From Halichoerus grypus (Eukaryota > Chordata > Mammalia > Carnivora > Phocidae): DNA of 64,000 bases. Where the stretch lies: NCBI RefSeq assembly GCF_964656455.1, contig NC_135721.1, positions 85,292,754 to 85,356,753 on the forward strand, read 5' to 3'. The notes under the pieces are model-generated. The model saw nothing but the letters and a program-made list of their open reading frames with translations, ran no database searches and was not told where the DNA came from. The position numbers and the translations under genes are program-made. Positions 45,441-57,742 of this stretch are shown here, piece by piece. Positions within the stretch are counted from its first letter, which is position 1, and each line of letters starts with the position of its first letter.

Positions 45441-46424
45441 ATCCACATCTATTTTCCCAGTGTGTGTCCTCTTTTAATTTTGTTTATGAGTTGTTTTATT
45501 CTTGCCATTTGTAAGTGGAGTTTTTTCTGGCAATTTAATTTTTCTATCATATTATTCCTTCTGGATTTTTCAGTCATGAATATAAAAATTCTCTTCTCTC
45601 AAGTTATAAAAGAATCCACCTATATTTTCCCTTGTAATTGTAATCTTTATTTTTACATTTAATTCTCTGATTCATCTGGAATTTATCTTAGTTTATGGTA
45701 AGTATTATGGTAAGTAGAATTGTTTCAATATAATCTTGTATTTTTGTATATGGTTACCCAGTTATTTCAAACCATCTTAAAGGGTCAATTTTTTCACAAT
45801 TGATTTAAGATGTTACTTTTAACATATACTAAGTCTGTATATAGAATTGGGACTATTTCCTGATTCTCTCCCCTGTTCCACTGGTCTGTCTTTCTAAACT
45901 TGTGCCCAAATTGTGCCATTTTAATTATAGGAAACTTAGCGTATAGTTTAATATCTGATGGAATTACCTCTCTCCTTTAAAATAATATTTATTATCATCT
46001 TGTCCAGCTGCAGAAAATAATATAATATTTTTATTAAAATTACATTTAATGTGTATATTAACTGTTACCTTAGGGATAAATATCATGCTAATGTCTTGTC
46101 TTAGGTCTTCCTGTACAAGAATATGATATGTCCTTCCATTTGTTCAGGTTATGACTTTTCCTTTTTCAGGAGCTCTCCTCCCTCAGCAAAATCAGTTTTA
46201 TTTATGTAGGTATTAGATATCACTTCTTGAAATTACACATAGGTATTTTCTTGTCTGATATAAAAATGAGAAATCCTTCTTCTTTATACGTTTTGTTTGG
46301 TTTTTGTTTATACTATTAATGATTATTTAATAACCATCAAACATATTAAAAACCAGTTGGATTTTCCAGGTATGTAGTCAAAACATCTTCAAATATGGAT
46401 CATCCCACCATTTATTTTCCAACA

Positions 46425-46745
46425 TAGATGAACCTCGAAAACGTAACATTGAGCATAAGAAACCAGACACAAAAGAGGGCATGCTATATGATTTCATTTT
46501 ATGGAGTTTGAGACAGATGAAACTAACCTTTGGTGTGAAAGTCAGAGAATTGGTTACCCTTGTGGTGTGTGGTGACTTAAGAGGGCCAAGGGAAGCTCCT
46601 GGGTGGCTGGCAGTGTTCTGTTTCTTGATCTAGTTACTGCATACAATGTTGTGTTCTGTATTTGTGAATAATTGAGCCGTAAACTTACTATTTTTGTGCT
46701 GTCTTGTGTTTATGATAAACTCCTCTATAAAGTTTAAAAACAAAT
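46425..46745 (+). mobile_element. Ancient L1 3' UTR, sense
   Basis: Cues: atagatgaacctcgaaaacg, aacattgagcataagaaacc, agacacaaaagagggcatgc, tatatgatttcattttatgg, gtcagagaattggttaccct, tttcttgatctagttactgc. These match L1M ends downstream of ORF2. The orientation is opposite to the neighbouring antisense L1M. Confidence 0.7.
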
Positions 46746-46849
46746 GTAATAAAATAGGAATTGTGGATTCTTCCAATGAAATTATATATATATCAGAAAA
46801 CCAGAAAAGCCAGAGTGTTAATTGGGAAATGCCAAAATCTTTCCCACTA

Positions 46850-47960
46850 AATCAAGACTAAGACTAGGTTGTTCATAATTTCCACTATTTAATATTACAG
46901 TTAAGTAAACTAGTAGATGTGTCCTTCCCATCATATCAGGGACCCATGATACCAATAGGATTTATCATTAGTGATGTTAACCTTGATCACCAGTTCACGT
47001 AAGTATCTGCCTTTTTTCTCTACTGCAAAATTACTAGTTTTCTCAAATTGCTATTTTTCTACTCTCTTCTCATTCAAAGTGAGTCACTCAGTCCAGGCCT
47101 CACTCAGGTAGACAGACATTAAATCCTATCTCCTGGTGGGAACAGCTTCAGTGAATTGTGGCCATACATTAAAACGACCAAGCAAAAAAAAAAAAAAAAA
47201 AAAAAGTACTAGAAAAAAAAAAACCACCAAGCAATTGGTAAACATAGGGGAGATACTTTGAGGCTTTGCAAGCATCCTATATTTCAACATTGCCTGCTGC
47301 CATGTGTTACTGGTGGTATTCTAGTAGAAATTTTCCACTCAGTGATATTTAGTTTCTTCTTTTGGTTATAGCCCAATATTATATTTAATATGTTCTTCAC
47401 ATTTCTGGTCTTGATCATAAAGACATCTTTCAGGTTGGCTTCTGTGTCCTTTTGGCATGCCTTCATCTTTTTTTTTTTTTTTTTTTTTTTCAATTCTTTA
47501 TTTTCTGGCACTACAAAACACTACAGGCTCAATTTGTGTCTTGTGTTTTCTCTGTCCTGGCACTAGATTTAGGCCTTTCTCCAAAGAGCCGAGGTTTCTT
47601 GTATTGAAGAATGTATAAGAAACCAAGATCTGGGTGCTGAGTATATACATTGCTACTGGGGTATTGCTGTTTCTAGGCCCTCTCAAGAGGCACAATTAGG
47701 AAATATATGCATTTATACTAACCAGCATATACATACCTGTCTACAATTATTTCTGCATCTGCTTATTTATTATATATTTGTATATTAAAGTGTACAGGAG
47801 TTAATACTGAAATTTCCAAATCTAATTCAGGCCCTTGCATAGCATAGTCTAGCCTTACTTTCTTGTTGTAATTTCTCTCTCTGTTAGACAGAAACTTGGA
47901 TTCCTATGGTCTACATTTAATTTGCATATATTTTTTACCCCTACTGTACACGTGAAATAG
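46850..47960 (-). mobile_element. Ancient L1M-type noncoding segment, copy 2
   Basis: Cues: tttatcattagtgatgttaa, ccttgatcaccagttcacgt, gggagatactttgaggcttt, ctgtgtccttttggcatgcc, aaaccaagatctgggtgctg, ttgctactggggtattgctg, tttctaggccctctcaagag, gcacaattaggaaatatatg. It shares this order with copy 1 at 42360-43700. A-runs (47184-47206) and T23 (47468-47490) lie inside. Assignment to L1M is from memory. Confidence 0.6.
47468..47490. repeat. Poly(T) tract of 23
   Basis: An uninterrupted T run within the ancient L1M-type segment. It adds a lysine stretch to a spurious minus-strand frame. Confidence 0.95.
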
Positions 47961-48109
47961 TTTCTGTATTGCTGTCCTGGACCATGCAAGAAATAAAATT
48001 AGCAACTCGATGGCAATGCTTATATGCAGTCCTTTTCATTTTCAACTTTATAACCAGAAGTCAAAGCACTGTTTTCCGAAGTTGCTTAGTTCAACCTCTT
48101 TTTCCTCTG

Positions 48110-48560
48110 TTTCAGGGTTGCAGGGTTCTTGCCTCATGAGTCAAAGAATGAATCTGGCAGACACAAAAGGTGAAGTGAAGTGAAAGTTTATTAAGTGAAA
48201 GTGAGAACAGAAAGAAAAAAAAAAAAAACCTCTCCAGAATGAGATGGGTCCCAAATGGGTTGCCTCGGAGGGCTTTTATGATTGGTCTTTTATAGAAGAC
48301 TGACCAGGGAACTTGGTAAATAGCTCATCTATAACATTTAACACAAACAAGATGGATTTGTAACTATCATGTAAATATGTCATCTATACTTAGGACAGAC
48401 AAGGTGGATTCTATGCTCCCTTTGCTCTGGTTAATATCTTGTCTGTAACATTTCTCCACATCTGGGATTTCTGTGAGCCTGGTCAAGGGAATCAGGGGCC
48501 TCCTACCTCTCCTTGCCTATACTTTAACCTTTTCCTTACTCACCTCCACCCTCCACCATA
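48110..48560 (-). mobile_element. Solo LTR of an endogenous retrovirus, antisense
   Basis: Read on the minus strand there is a TATA box (ctataaaag, near 48290) and, about 100 bp downstream, the polyadenylation signal in cttaataaactttcac (near 48190). This spacing is typical of LTR U3-R organisation. Past the signal the sequence has a pyrimidine-rich U5-like stretch ending near 48115. The exact ends and family are not resolved. No internal gag, pol or env sequence is next to it. Confidence 0.65.
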
Positions 48561-48649
48561 GCGTTGTCACACATTTGTAATACAGTTAGAGCCATTTGTC
48601 ACACTGCATTCAATCCTAGGATCACCCAATATCCTGGGTACTATGATTT

Positions 48650-49142
48650 TATCAGAACACAGTTAAATTTATTCTTTGTTGTGTACATTCTGTGGGTTTT
48701 AATAAACCCATAAAATAAGGTATTCCACAGGAACCAGCTCCTTCACCCTAGAATTTTGGTGTTGGGGTTCCTTTATAGTCATCTCACTTACTTCTTCCAA
48801 ACTCTGCCAGCCATTAATCTGTTTTCTATTCCTACAGTTTTATCTATTTTCAGAATACCATAGTATGCAACGTGGACCATTGTGATTTAGCTACTTTCAC
48901 TTAGAAAAATGTGTTTAAACTTACATCAAAGTTACTGTGTGATTCAGTTGTTCTTATTATTGCGGAGTTGTGTTGTATGAACATAAGTTTTCAATTAAGT
49001 TATGTAAGTACCTTGGAGTGTAAGTATAAGTCATATGTAAGTGTATGATATCTTTACGAGTGGCTGACAAATTGTTTTCACAGTGGCTGTACAATCTTGC
49101 ATTCCCACTTGTAATAAATAAGCTTCCCTGGTGCTCAGCATC
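48650..49142 (-). mobile_element. Antisense L1M 3' UTR, first part
   Basis: Cues: taaatttattctttgttgtg, tgggttttaataaacccata, agttttatctattttcagaa, gtatgcaacgtggaccattg, tgtatgaacataagttttca, accttggagtgtaagtataa, tgtacaatcttgcattccca. It is interrupted by an LTR at 49143 and resumes at 49531. Confidence 0.8.
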
Positions 49143-49530
49143 TGTTACTGGGTTGAAATGTGTTCCCTTCAAAATTCATATGCTGAAATCATAACCTTAT
49201 TGGATACAGAGTTTTTACAAAAGTAATCAAGTTAAAATGAAGTCATTAGGGTGGTCCCTGATTTAATATGACTGGTGTCTTAAAAAAAGGGTATAAATTC
49301 AGACACAGAAACACACATAGAAGGAAGATAATGGAAAGAGACATAAGAAAATGATCATCTACAAGCTAAGGAGAGAGGCCTGAAATAGATTGTTTCCTCA
49401 GACCCCTCAACCCAACCAACCCCTTGATTTTGGATTTCTGGCTTCCGGCAGTGCAAGACAATACATTTCCATTGTCTAAGCTGCCCTACTTTGTGGAACT
49501 TTGACACAGCAGCCCTACCAAACTAACCCA
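49143..49530 (+). mobile_element. MLT1A-like solo LTR (ERVL-MaLR)
   Basis: Starts at tgttactgggttgaaatgtg, then aaaattcatatgctgaaatc, gtcattagggtggtccctga, atatgactggtgtcttaaaa, gacacagaaacacacataga, gattttggatttctggcttc, gcaagacaatacatttccat, tgtggaactttgacacagca and gccctaccaaactaaccca. Nearly full length, in sense orientation. It splits an antisense L1M. Confidence 0.9.
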
Positions 49531-49865
49531 GATTCCTTGCCAGCACTGGGTATACTCAGATTTATTTTTTTTAACCATTATAATAGATGTGTGATGGTAT
49601 CTCACTGTACTTTCAATTTACATTTCCCTAATGACAAATAATATTGAGCATCTTTTGATATGCTTACTTTATGTTTATATGTCTTCTTTGGTGATGTAGA
49701 CGTTCAGATTTTTTGCTCTTTTTTTCTAAATTGGATTTTTTTTGCCTCACTGTTGAGTTTAAGACTTCTTTATGTATTGCATATGTAGGTCCTTTATCAG
49801 CTATATGATTTGTAAATATTTCTTCCAGTTTCAATCTATACACTTTCTACTTAGCTGTATTCCAG
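49531..49865 (-). mobile_element. Antisense L1M, continued after the LTR
   Basis: Continues the interrupted element with ccttgccagcactgggtata, tagatgtgtgatggtatctc, atttccctaatgacaaataa, tattgagcatcttttgatat, cttctttggtgatgtagacg, gtttaagacttctttatgta and taggtcctttatcagctata. All of this is the reverse complement of distal L1 ORF2 and 3' sequence. Confidence 0.88.
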
Positions 49866-49974
49866 ATCAAGACTCCTCTCTTTAGCTATGTCTAATCTGC
49901 TCTTAAACACAACTGCTGAGTCCTTAATTTCAATTACTTTATTTTTAAGTCACACAGCCACCAGTAAATCAATT

Positions 49975-50195
49975 TGGCCAACAACACGAATGAGACTATT
50001 TTCCAGCTGAGCTTCCAGATGAAGATATAGCTTGTCTGACAGTGAATACAACCTGTGAGACCCAGAACAGGGGACCCAGCTAAACGGTGCTTAAACTCAT
50101 GACTCATGGAAACTGAAAAACAAAATAAATGTGTGGTCTTTTAAGTCCTTATGTTTGTGGTAGTTTGCTATTCTACAATAGAAATGCATACAAGT
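49975..50195 (+). mobile_element. MLT1-like LTR 3' part
   Basis: Cues: acgaatgagactattttcca, gctgagcttccagatgaaga, caacctgtgagacccagaac, aactcatgactcatggaaac, aaaacaaaataaatgtgtgg, tcttttaagtccttatgttt, gtggtagtttgctattctac, agaaatgcatacaag. These correspond to the 3' half of MLT1 LTRs. The 5' half is missing or unrecognisable. Confidence 0.65.
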
Positions 50196-51505
50196 TCACT
50201 GGTTATATTGTTGTTATGGTCATCTATGTTCTTGAATATGTAAATCAATTATTCTGAAGACTGTATGATGACCCTAATAGCTTGATTGCCTATTGGTATA
50301 GTTCATTGTCATGTATCTTAGAATGCCCACTGACTTTTTAATGAATAACAGAAATCATGTATTAAAAACAGGTATAAACTCTGGGTGAAACTTTATCTTC
50401 CAACAGACAATTAGAAAAAGGAGAAAATCATCTTAATCCAATCAAAAGCTAAGCTATTTCAGGACTAGGTTTCCATTTTTGTAAGGACTCATTTATTTCT
50501 TATTCACTCTTAGGTCTCATATTTCAAGTATCTCAGTTGAAAATCTACAGTTTTTCAGAATCCCTTGAAGAACTCTGTACTTAATTTGTTTTTCCTCAGC
50601 CCTTGAGACAACCAAAAACTATATTTAACCCCTCTATTTCATGGCTTCTGTTTTTATTCTCGGTCTCTTGTGGCTAGTGGCCCTAGGGAGAATACCTTGA
50701 ATGATACAACAGGTCAGACTTTTAGGCTCACTTCTCTATAGAGATCCTCTTCTCTAAGGTAACTGAATACCTCTCCACTACCCTTCCTCATACACAAGTT
50801 CTGACTGCCTTAATAGACCCAAATTTCAGAATTTTTCCCCTAAGCCAGTGCGATTCCCAAAAACATAAGTGAAAAGGTCTTTCAGATTGCTTAGAATTGC
50901 TTAGTGTTTTGCTTCTTAACTCTTATCCTGTAGTGTTTTAAAAGTATCAAGTGATTTGAGTAAATAGATCTATAAAATATTAGTCTCACTTAAATAAGTT
51001 TCTTTTTTTCCTGGAATCTTGGCCCCTAAATTTCCAACTGCCTTAGTAGGTTCCCGATTCCTTCAAACAGATGATTTTTTTCTGCATGCATCAGGCTTTC
51101 TAATTTTTCCTGTATTTCAGTTGGCTACAAGCTAGTGTACCATTACTGCAAATGGAACTCTTCTTCTATCATAGTGCTGTGCTGGAGCCAGTTTGTACTA
51201 TCTCACAAGAGTTGAATGTGCCCATCTTTGTCCCACTTCCTTGTGCAGTGACATCATGTTGGTATCTTGAAATTATACTTGGTGATAGTATTTGCGACAC
51301 AAATTTGGAAAATGCTGTCAATCTAGGTGTTTTATTTTTTTCAAAAGCTGGTTGATCTACATACTACTGTGCTGTGTGGTTTCAAGCTTAAGGGAAACTT
51401 GGTAAATCGAATGATCCAATTAGCTGTAAATGGTTCACAAAATGTTGTGTGGAGAAGAATTTACTGTGAAAATTAAAGATTTAACTTCCTGAGGTCGTGT
51501 CTGAA
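50196..51505. other. Unassigned sequence
   Basis: No gene or firmly named repeat. Parts, such as 50800-50940 and 51130-51360, look like very old interspersed DNA, but no family could be assigned. Confidence 0.35.
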
Positions 51506-51514
51506 CATTGCAAT

Positions 51515-51615
51515 CTCAGAACTCTGGGATATGGCCCAGAAATCTCATTTTTGTGATTACCATCTTTGTGAATTTGTGTTATATGACTAGCGAACTATGA
51601 GAAGCACTGACCTAG
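51515..51615. repeat. Possible MER5-like DNA transposon relic
   Basis: The stretch atggcccagaaatctcattt, gtgattaccatctttgtgaa and ctatgagaagcactgacct loosely follows MER5 with its terminal gagaaccactg. Weak. Confidence 0.35.
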
Positions 51616-52491
51616 ACCTCTTCATGAGGCATGTAGGCAAAATCTTGCCACTTTCTAACTTTCTTTTTTATTCTTTTTTTTTTTTCTTTCTTTCTGATTT
51701 TGTTTTAACTGTCTTGATCAGTGGTCTACATATATGGTTTTCTCGGTCTACTTAGCAAGGTAAATATTTCCCGGTGGTTTTCTCCTGCTTCTATTACCTC
51801 TTTCTCACTTTCTAGTGGATCTGGCATTTCCAAAATAATTTCAGGAAGCAATTTCCAAATGTGTACCCCTAAAATATCCTAAGGTCTTTCAAAGACTTTA
51901 AGGGAATCAGTTCCCAGATTCTTAGCTGCAATATATACTTTCCTAAAACTGATCTGCCTGAGAATTCCCTTGTGTCACAATGCATCACAATTCCTCTCTC
52001 ACTTCCTTAGTATTCCTATTGTTTATTTCCCCAGCATGGAAAAATATTTGAGATATCAAACAAAGAGACAGTTTGAAATATTCATTCAGGTATTATGAAA
52101 GTGAAAAACCCCAAAGTCTAGGTAACGGATACTTTTGTAACTCAGTTTATTTCCAAGTCTTTGTTTTTAGTAAAACTCAAGAAATACTTAATCCAGCAAG
52201 AAGTTGAGACCTCTAAAAATAATTTTTGATGACAGATCAATATGAGATTTTTGGCAAAGGACATGGAGGAAGTGTAAAGGAATGGCATCATCATGGCAAA
52301 AATTATGCCATTTCCTTTTTTGTTGTTGCTCTGTTTCTTTTTTGTTTGTTTGTTTCAGGTTTTTATTTTTTTATTATGCCATTTTCTTTTTTTTTAATTT
52401 ATGGACAAGTTTTCTCATAGCTTACAATAATAGAAATAGAATAAATAAATGAGGAATAGAATAGAGTTGAATTCTTGCTCATTCCAACAAA
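51616..52491. other. Unassigned sequence with T-rich patches
   Basis: Nothing is identified. TTTG/TTTC-rich patches occur at 51665-51700 and 52315-52355. Confidence 0.4.
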
Positions 52492-54490
52492 AAGTAGTAT
52501 TTATCCTAAATTCAGTAAAATCGTAGGATACAAAATCAATGTGCAGAAATCTGTTGCATTTTTACACACTAATAATGAAGCAGCAGAAAGAGAAATTTAA
52601 AAAATGATTATTTGGTGCATTTTACAATTGCACCAAAATAATAAGATAATTAGGAATAAACCTAATCAAAGAAATGAAAGACCTGTACTCTTAAAACTAT
52701 AAAACATTGATGAAAGAATTTGAAGATGACATAAGGAAATGGAAAGACATTCCATACTCATGGATTGGAAGAACAAATATTGTTTAAATGTCTATATCAC
52801 ATTTAATTCAATATACATATTTAACTCAATCCCTATCAAAATACCAACAACATTTTTCGAAGAGCTAGAACAAAAAAAATCTTAAAATTTATATGGAACT
52901 ACAAAAGACCCCAAATAGCCAAAGCAATCTTGAAAAAGAAAAGCAAAGCTGGAGGTATTACAATTCCATATTTCAACTTATGCTACAAAGCTGTAGTAAT
53001 AAAAACAGTATGGTACTGGCACAAAACAGACACATAGATCAATAAAACAGAATAGAAAACTCAGAAATAAACCCACAATTATATGGTCAATTAATCTTTG
53101 ACAAAGCAGGAAAGAATATCCAATGGGAAAAAGACAGTCCCTTTAGCAAATTGTGTTGGGAAAACTGGACAGCTACATGCCAAAGAATGAAATGGACCAC
53201 TTTCTTACACCATACATGAAAATAAATTCAAAATGGATTAAAGACCTAAATGTGAGACAGGAAACAATAAAAATCCTAAAAGAGAGCATAGACAGTAATT
53301 TCTCTGACATTAGCCTTATCAACATTTTTCTAGATATGTTTCCTGCCTAAGGCCAGGGAAATAAAAACAAAAATAAATTATTGGGACTACATCAAGATAA
53401 AAAGCTTCTGCACAGCTAGGGAAACAATCAACAAAACTAAAAGACAACCTATTGAATGAGAGAAGATATTTGCAAATGATGTATCTGATAAAGGGTTAGT
53501 ATCCAAAATATATAAAGAACTCATACAACTCAATACCACCCCCCCAAAAAATCAACAAATAATCCAATTATAAAATGGGCAGAAGACATAGACATTCTCC
53601 AAAGAAGACATCAAGACATCCAGATGGTCAACAGACACATGAAAAATGTTCATCACTCATCATCAGGGAAATGCAAATCAAAATTATAATGGGATATCAT
53701 CTCACACCTATCAGAATGACTAAAATCAAAAACACAAGAAACAAGTGTTGGTGAGGATGTGAAGAAAGGGGACTCTTCTTGCATTGTTGGTGGGAATGCA
53801 AACTAGTTTAGCCACTGTGGAAAACAGTATGGATTTCCTGAAAAAGTTAAAAATAGAACTACCTTACCATGCTACCGGGTATTTACCACAAAAATCAAAA
53901 AGCACTAATTCAAAGGGATACATACACCCCGATATTTATAGTAACATTATCTACAATGGCCAAATTATGGAAGCAGCCCAAGTGCCCATCGATAGATGAA
54001 TGGATAAAGAAGATGTGAGATATACAGATATAGAAACATAGATAAGATATATAGATATATAGATAAGATATATAGATATATATAGATATAATGGAATATT
54101 ATTCAGCCACAAAAAGGAATGAAATCTTGCCATTTGCAAAGACATGGATGGAGCTAGAGTATTATGCTAAGCAAAATAACACCAGAGAAAGACAAATGCT
54201 GTATGACTTCCCTCATATGTGGAATTTAAGAAACAAACAACAAAAATGAGAAAAGAAAAGAGAGAGAGAGACTAACCAAGACATAGACTCTTAAGTATAG
54301 AGAACAAACAGATGGTTACCAGAGGGGAGGTTGGTGGGAGGGATGGGTGAAATAGGTGATGGGGATTAAGGAATGCATGAGCACAGGGTGATGTATGGAA
54401 TTGTTGAATCACTATATTATACACCTAAAACTAATATAACACTGTATATTAACTATACTGGAATTAAAATTTAAGAAGTAATATTTATCC
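52492..54490 (+). mobile_element. 5'-truncated carnivore L1 with 15-bp target duplication
   Basis: The element spans 52507-54475. It begins in ORF2 downstream of the polymerase core (aaatcgtaggatac-like gtaggatacaaaatcaatgt), then catactcatggattggaaga, gtatggtactggcacaaaac, caaaatggattaaagaccta, cattgttggtgggaatgcaa, caagtgcccatcgatagatg, a GATATA-rich microsatellite at 54018-54092, the 3' UTR (gttaccagaggggaggttgg) and tactggaattaaaat. Flanks aagtagtatttatcc (52492-52506) and aagtaatatttatcc (54476-54490) differ at one base. Frames such as 53153-53350 keep ORF2 residues but are broken. Confidence 0.96.
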
Positions 54491-57400
54491 ATACACCTAT
54501 GAAATAATTTTTAAGAATCCCACCCATTTCATTAAGATATGTTTATGTTAAAATTTTGTTTTTATGATTATTAATTGTGATTAAAAACAATACAGTTTAT
54601 TGATTGTACTGATATTAAATATAAACATAACTCAATCTGTAATAATATTTTTAATACTTAGAGCCTATGGTCATAGGAAATTAGATAAATTAATATTAAA
54701 CTTTTATTCACATTTTTATAGCAGAAAATGATGACAGGGTGATAGAATATTTCTTAGAATTAAAGATATAATATTAGGATATGGTATATAGGACAAGAAA
54801 ATGAAATTGTGAACTTAAGAAAAAAGATAATTTAAAATTTCTGACTTTAAAACATGTTTATCCTTTGTTTTTAAATGATTTATAATTGTGAACATTAAAT
54901 ACTTTGAAATACAAAAAATTGTTGCAAGTGTTTCATTTTTTAAATGTTAATATTTAATATACTAATATATTTAATATACTAGGAATTATATTTTTCAATT
55001 AGTTATATGTTTCTTTTCTATATATAAAATATATATATAAAATGTGAGAATTGGATTGCTCGTTGTCTGTGATTCATGATCCAGCCTCCCAAATTCCCTA
55101 CTCAGCTCACAGTTAAAGGTCTGTGATGCTCCTTGTCTTCCCCCAATTCCATCACCCCCATCCGCATCCAAGGTCACAGTATTCTGAGCCTCGTGTTTCT
55201 CATTTTCTTGATTTTTAAAAATGTAGCTTTATTTTTTATGTGTATTTTTAGTTTAAAACAGCAGTAATGTTCCTTACCTACTTAGGATCAGTAGAGCATT
55301 AGAATGTGTGTTTTCAGGGCTGCTGGGAAGATTCTCTCTTTTTCTTTCATTTCTTGAAAACTATTGAAGGATCTTAGTCTCTTCTTCACAGGAGATTTGC
55401 AAGAAAGCTTACAAAAGCACAGGAGAAGCCAATCTCAGTGTTAGACTGTGGAAAACAAGGCCAAGAGAAGAAAAGAAATAGTGACCACTGGCCCACTGGA
55501 AAATATCATGTTTGGAGTCCACCTTACCCTTTGTTTGTTTGTTGTTTTTTGTACTTGTGTCAATACATTTAATGTCTGTCATTTTTTGTCCTTTAGTTTG
55601 AGTTGATTTTGTAGATAAAGTGTACTCCTTTCCAACCAACCCAGCCCCCCGCGCCACCAATCTAATCCATTCATTACTTCTGAACTCTGCCCCGTGCCCC
55701 CCATCTGCCTCTCTCTTCTAAGCTCTCATTCTATCTCTCAGGCACATAATATCTATGATGGGACTCTGCCTATTTCTGTACCAAAGAGTCAAAATAAACC
55801 ACTCGCCATTTAGCTGCAAGCTATGGACAGAGAAAGCTGCTTCCTGAAAGAGTGTTACTGCATGTGGCAATTGTTCAGGTCACCATGATGAGTTTTTGCA
55901 TCCCCATGTTCTGGGAAGATGTTCAGAGATCTTGCAAGCAGGTACGCAGGATCTCTGCCAATCCCTGCCCTTTCTGTGCCCATCATAGCATTTACCATGC
56001 CCACATGTATGGTAACCAGGTAATTAATCTTCCAAAACAGAACACTGGAGAGTAAACAAGAGGGGAACTGTTGGTCATTTTTCCACCAGTGGAAACTGGG
56101 ACTGTCCCAGGAAACCTGGGGTGGATGGTTACCCATGATTTCTTCCTGAGAAGATGGGGAAGGAGACTAGGAGCCTTCTGGCATTCCTCCTAACAACATT
56201 CTAGCACAATTTTTTCCTTAAAAGGCAGAGAAAATTGTTTGACTTCCTGAATCTCTCATTTCTAATAAATTGCCTCGCCACACAAGAGGGTTAATTTTAT
56301 TTTTGTTATTTCTAAGTGAGCAAATTGAAATTCTAAATGGGAAAACACAAATAACTCTTGCATAAATTGAAGTGGGGCAGTAGGGTGGGAGTGGGGGTAC
56401 TGGAAAGCAAGAATGCGCTGCTGGCTAATTAGACATCTTTGTCTGCTCCACAATACAAATGGAAGCTAGGTATTAAGTAGGTGAGTCAGTTGATCCATTG
56501 CAGGGCACAGTGCAAAATAAATATTGGGACCCCTTTTTCAAAACACAGGAAAAAAATGTTAAAGGTACTGAAATATCAAGTTTTACTTTTTCTTTGATCT
56601 CTTTCTCAACTTGTCACAGTGTTCTTTATTTAATTTAAAAAATCTTTGCATCTGAGGGAGAATTCATTTTAGGTGCAATCAAGAATGAACCAAAATGTTA
56701 GTTCATAATTTTTTTTTCAGAAAAAGCGTTACATTTTAACATGTATTTATTTTAAAAATGCATTAATGATGCATATGGTTTTATGCATAGTATCCATTGC
56801 TTTCTTTTTTTCTCTCACTTAGTGAAGTAATCCTCACAAGGACACTGATAAAATAACTCGTTGCTTATCACTTTGATTTATTCATCAGAAATTAATAAGC
56901 AATATAGAAGTTTGCATTATAAATCCGTTTATCAGAATTTCAGAGGGCAGAGTTCACTAATGGGCAGGAATTTACATCCATATCAAGGTTATCAATAGCC
57001 TTATAAAAGAATACCATTAGGTTTAGTTCTGTGCATCTAATAGTATAAAGATGAGGTCAAGGGAAAGGAGGTGAGTAAACCAGTCTTTGGAAAACAAAAC
57101 CGGGAACAGATCACCCTGGCTTCTCCCTATATCTTTGCTTTGACTAGAAGTAAATACATCTTTATGTTGCTAGTTATATTTCCCGGAGCTGTACAATCAT
57201 GATAGCAGAAGTAGAAATATATGAAAGTTATAATGTGGTGGGAATCAAGATGTATTCATAGCCAATATGAAAATATGTGTTTTGTGTGTATGTCTCTGAC
57301 TTAGTTTTTTCCATACCCAATTCCCAATATTCCTTTTGGACATGGTATGAAGACTGCTGCCTCATCTCAATTCTGTAAGGACAGCAAAAGTAGACAAAGG

Positions 57401-57619
57401 ACTGCAAAATTTAAACTGAAGAAACTCTCTGAAGTCACTTCCAGTTTGATACGGTAGAAAACAATTGACACACAGATAAGTTTTAGAGCATATTCATGAG
57501 AAGTTAGTGGAGAAAGTTTACTTAGGTTTACTTCGGCATCACTCAAACAACTAACTGCTTATTTATACTCATCCATTTCAAAACAAAAACAAAACTTGTT
57601 TCTGAGTAACACACACTAC
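54491..57619. other. Unassigned sequence, mostly without recognised repeats
   Basis: AT-rich to about 55050, then mixed. The part at 56040-56130 (actgggactgtcccaggaaa) and the part at 56495-56560 (gggcacagtgcaaaataaat) recall old mammalian interspersed repeats, but I cannot name them. Open frames at 55409-55660 and 55855-56136 (minus, 83 and 93 codons) lack domains. Confidence 0.4.
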
Positions 57620-57742
57620 ATTAGGAATTCTCAAACTTTAAGCATATGATCCACCTGAGAATCTTGTTCGAATGCAAGTTCTAATTTAGCTGGTCATGGG
57701 TGGGGCCTGAGAATCTTCTCTTCTGAAGAGGTCCCCCATATA
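57620..57742. repeat. MER5A-like DNA transposon fragment (hAT-Charlie)
   Basis: The series ggaattctcaaactttaagc, gatccacctgagaatcttgt, ttctaatttagctggtcatg and ggtggggcctgagaatcttc follows MER5A order. The terminal half is lost. Confidence 0.8.

Larger units (their letters stand above)
43940..46340 (-). mobile_element. Antisense L1M, 3' UTR into ORF2, interrupted by two Can-SINEs
   Basis: Reverse-complement L1 in order: aatagcttggagattgctca, gttgtttccagtcttttgct, gcagtgaacatccttgtgca, tacctactagcaatgtatga, tggaatttatcttagtttat, atggttacccagttatttca, gattctctcccctgttccac, tggtctgtctttctaaactt, gtcttcctgtacaagaatat, gatatgtccttccatttgtt. Coordinates run from 3' UTR to ORF2 as expected on the minus strand. 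Can-SINEs at 44081 and 45003 and a CATA-rich microsatellite at 45228-45440 break it up. Confidence 0.85.

Noticed and set aside
45198..45662. 154-codon plus-strand open frame and three minus-strand frames
   Set aside because: They are produced by the CATA/TACA microsatellite, which lacks stop codons in several frames. The composition is Tyr/Ile/His/Cys/Val low complexity, and the rest is antisense L1.
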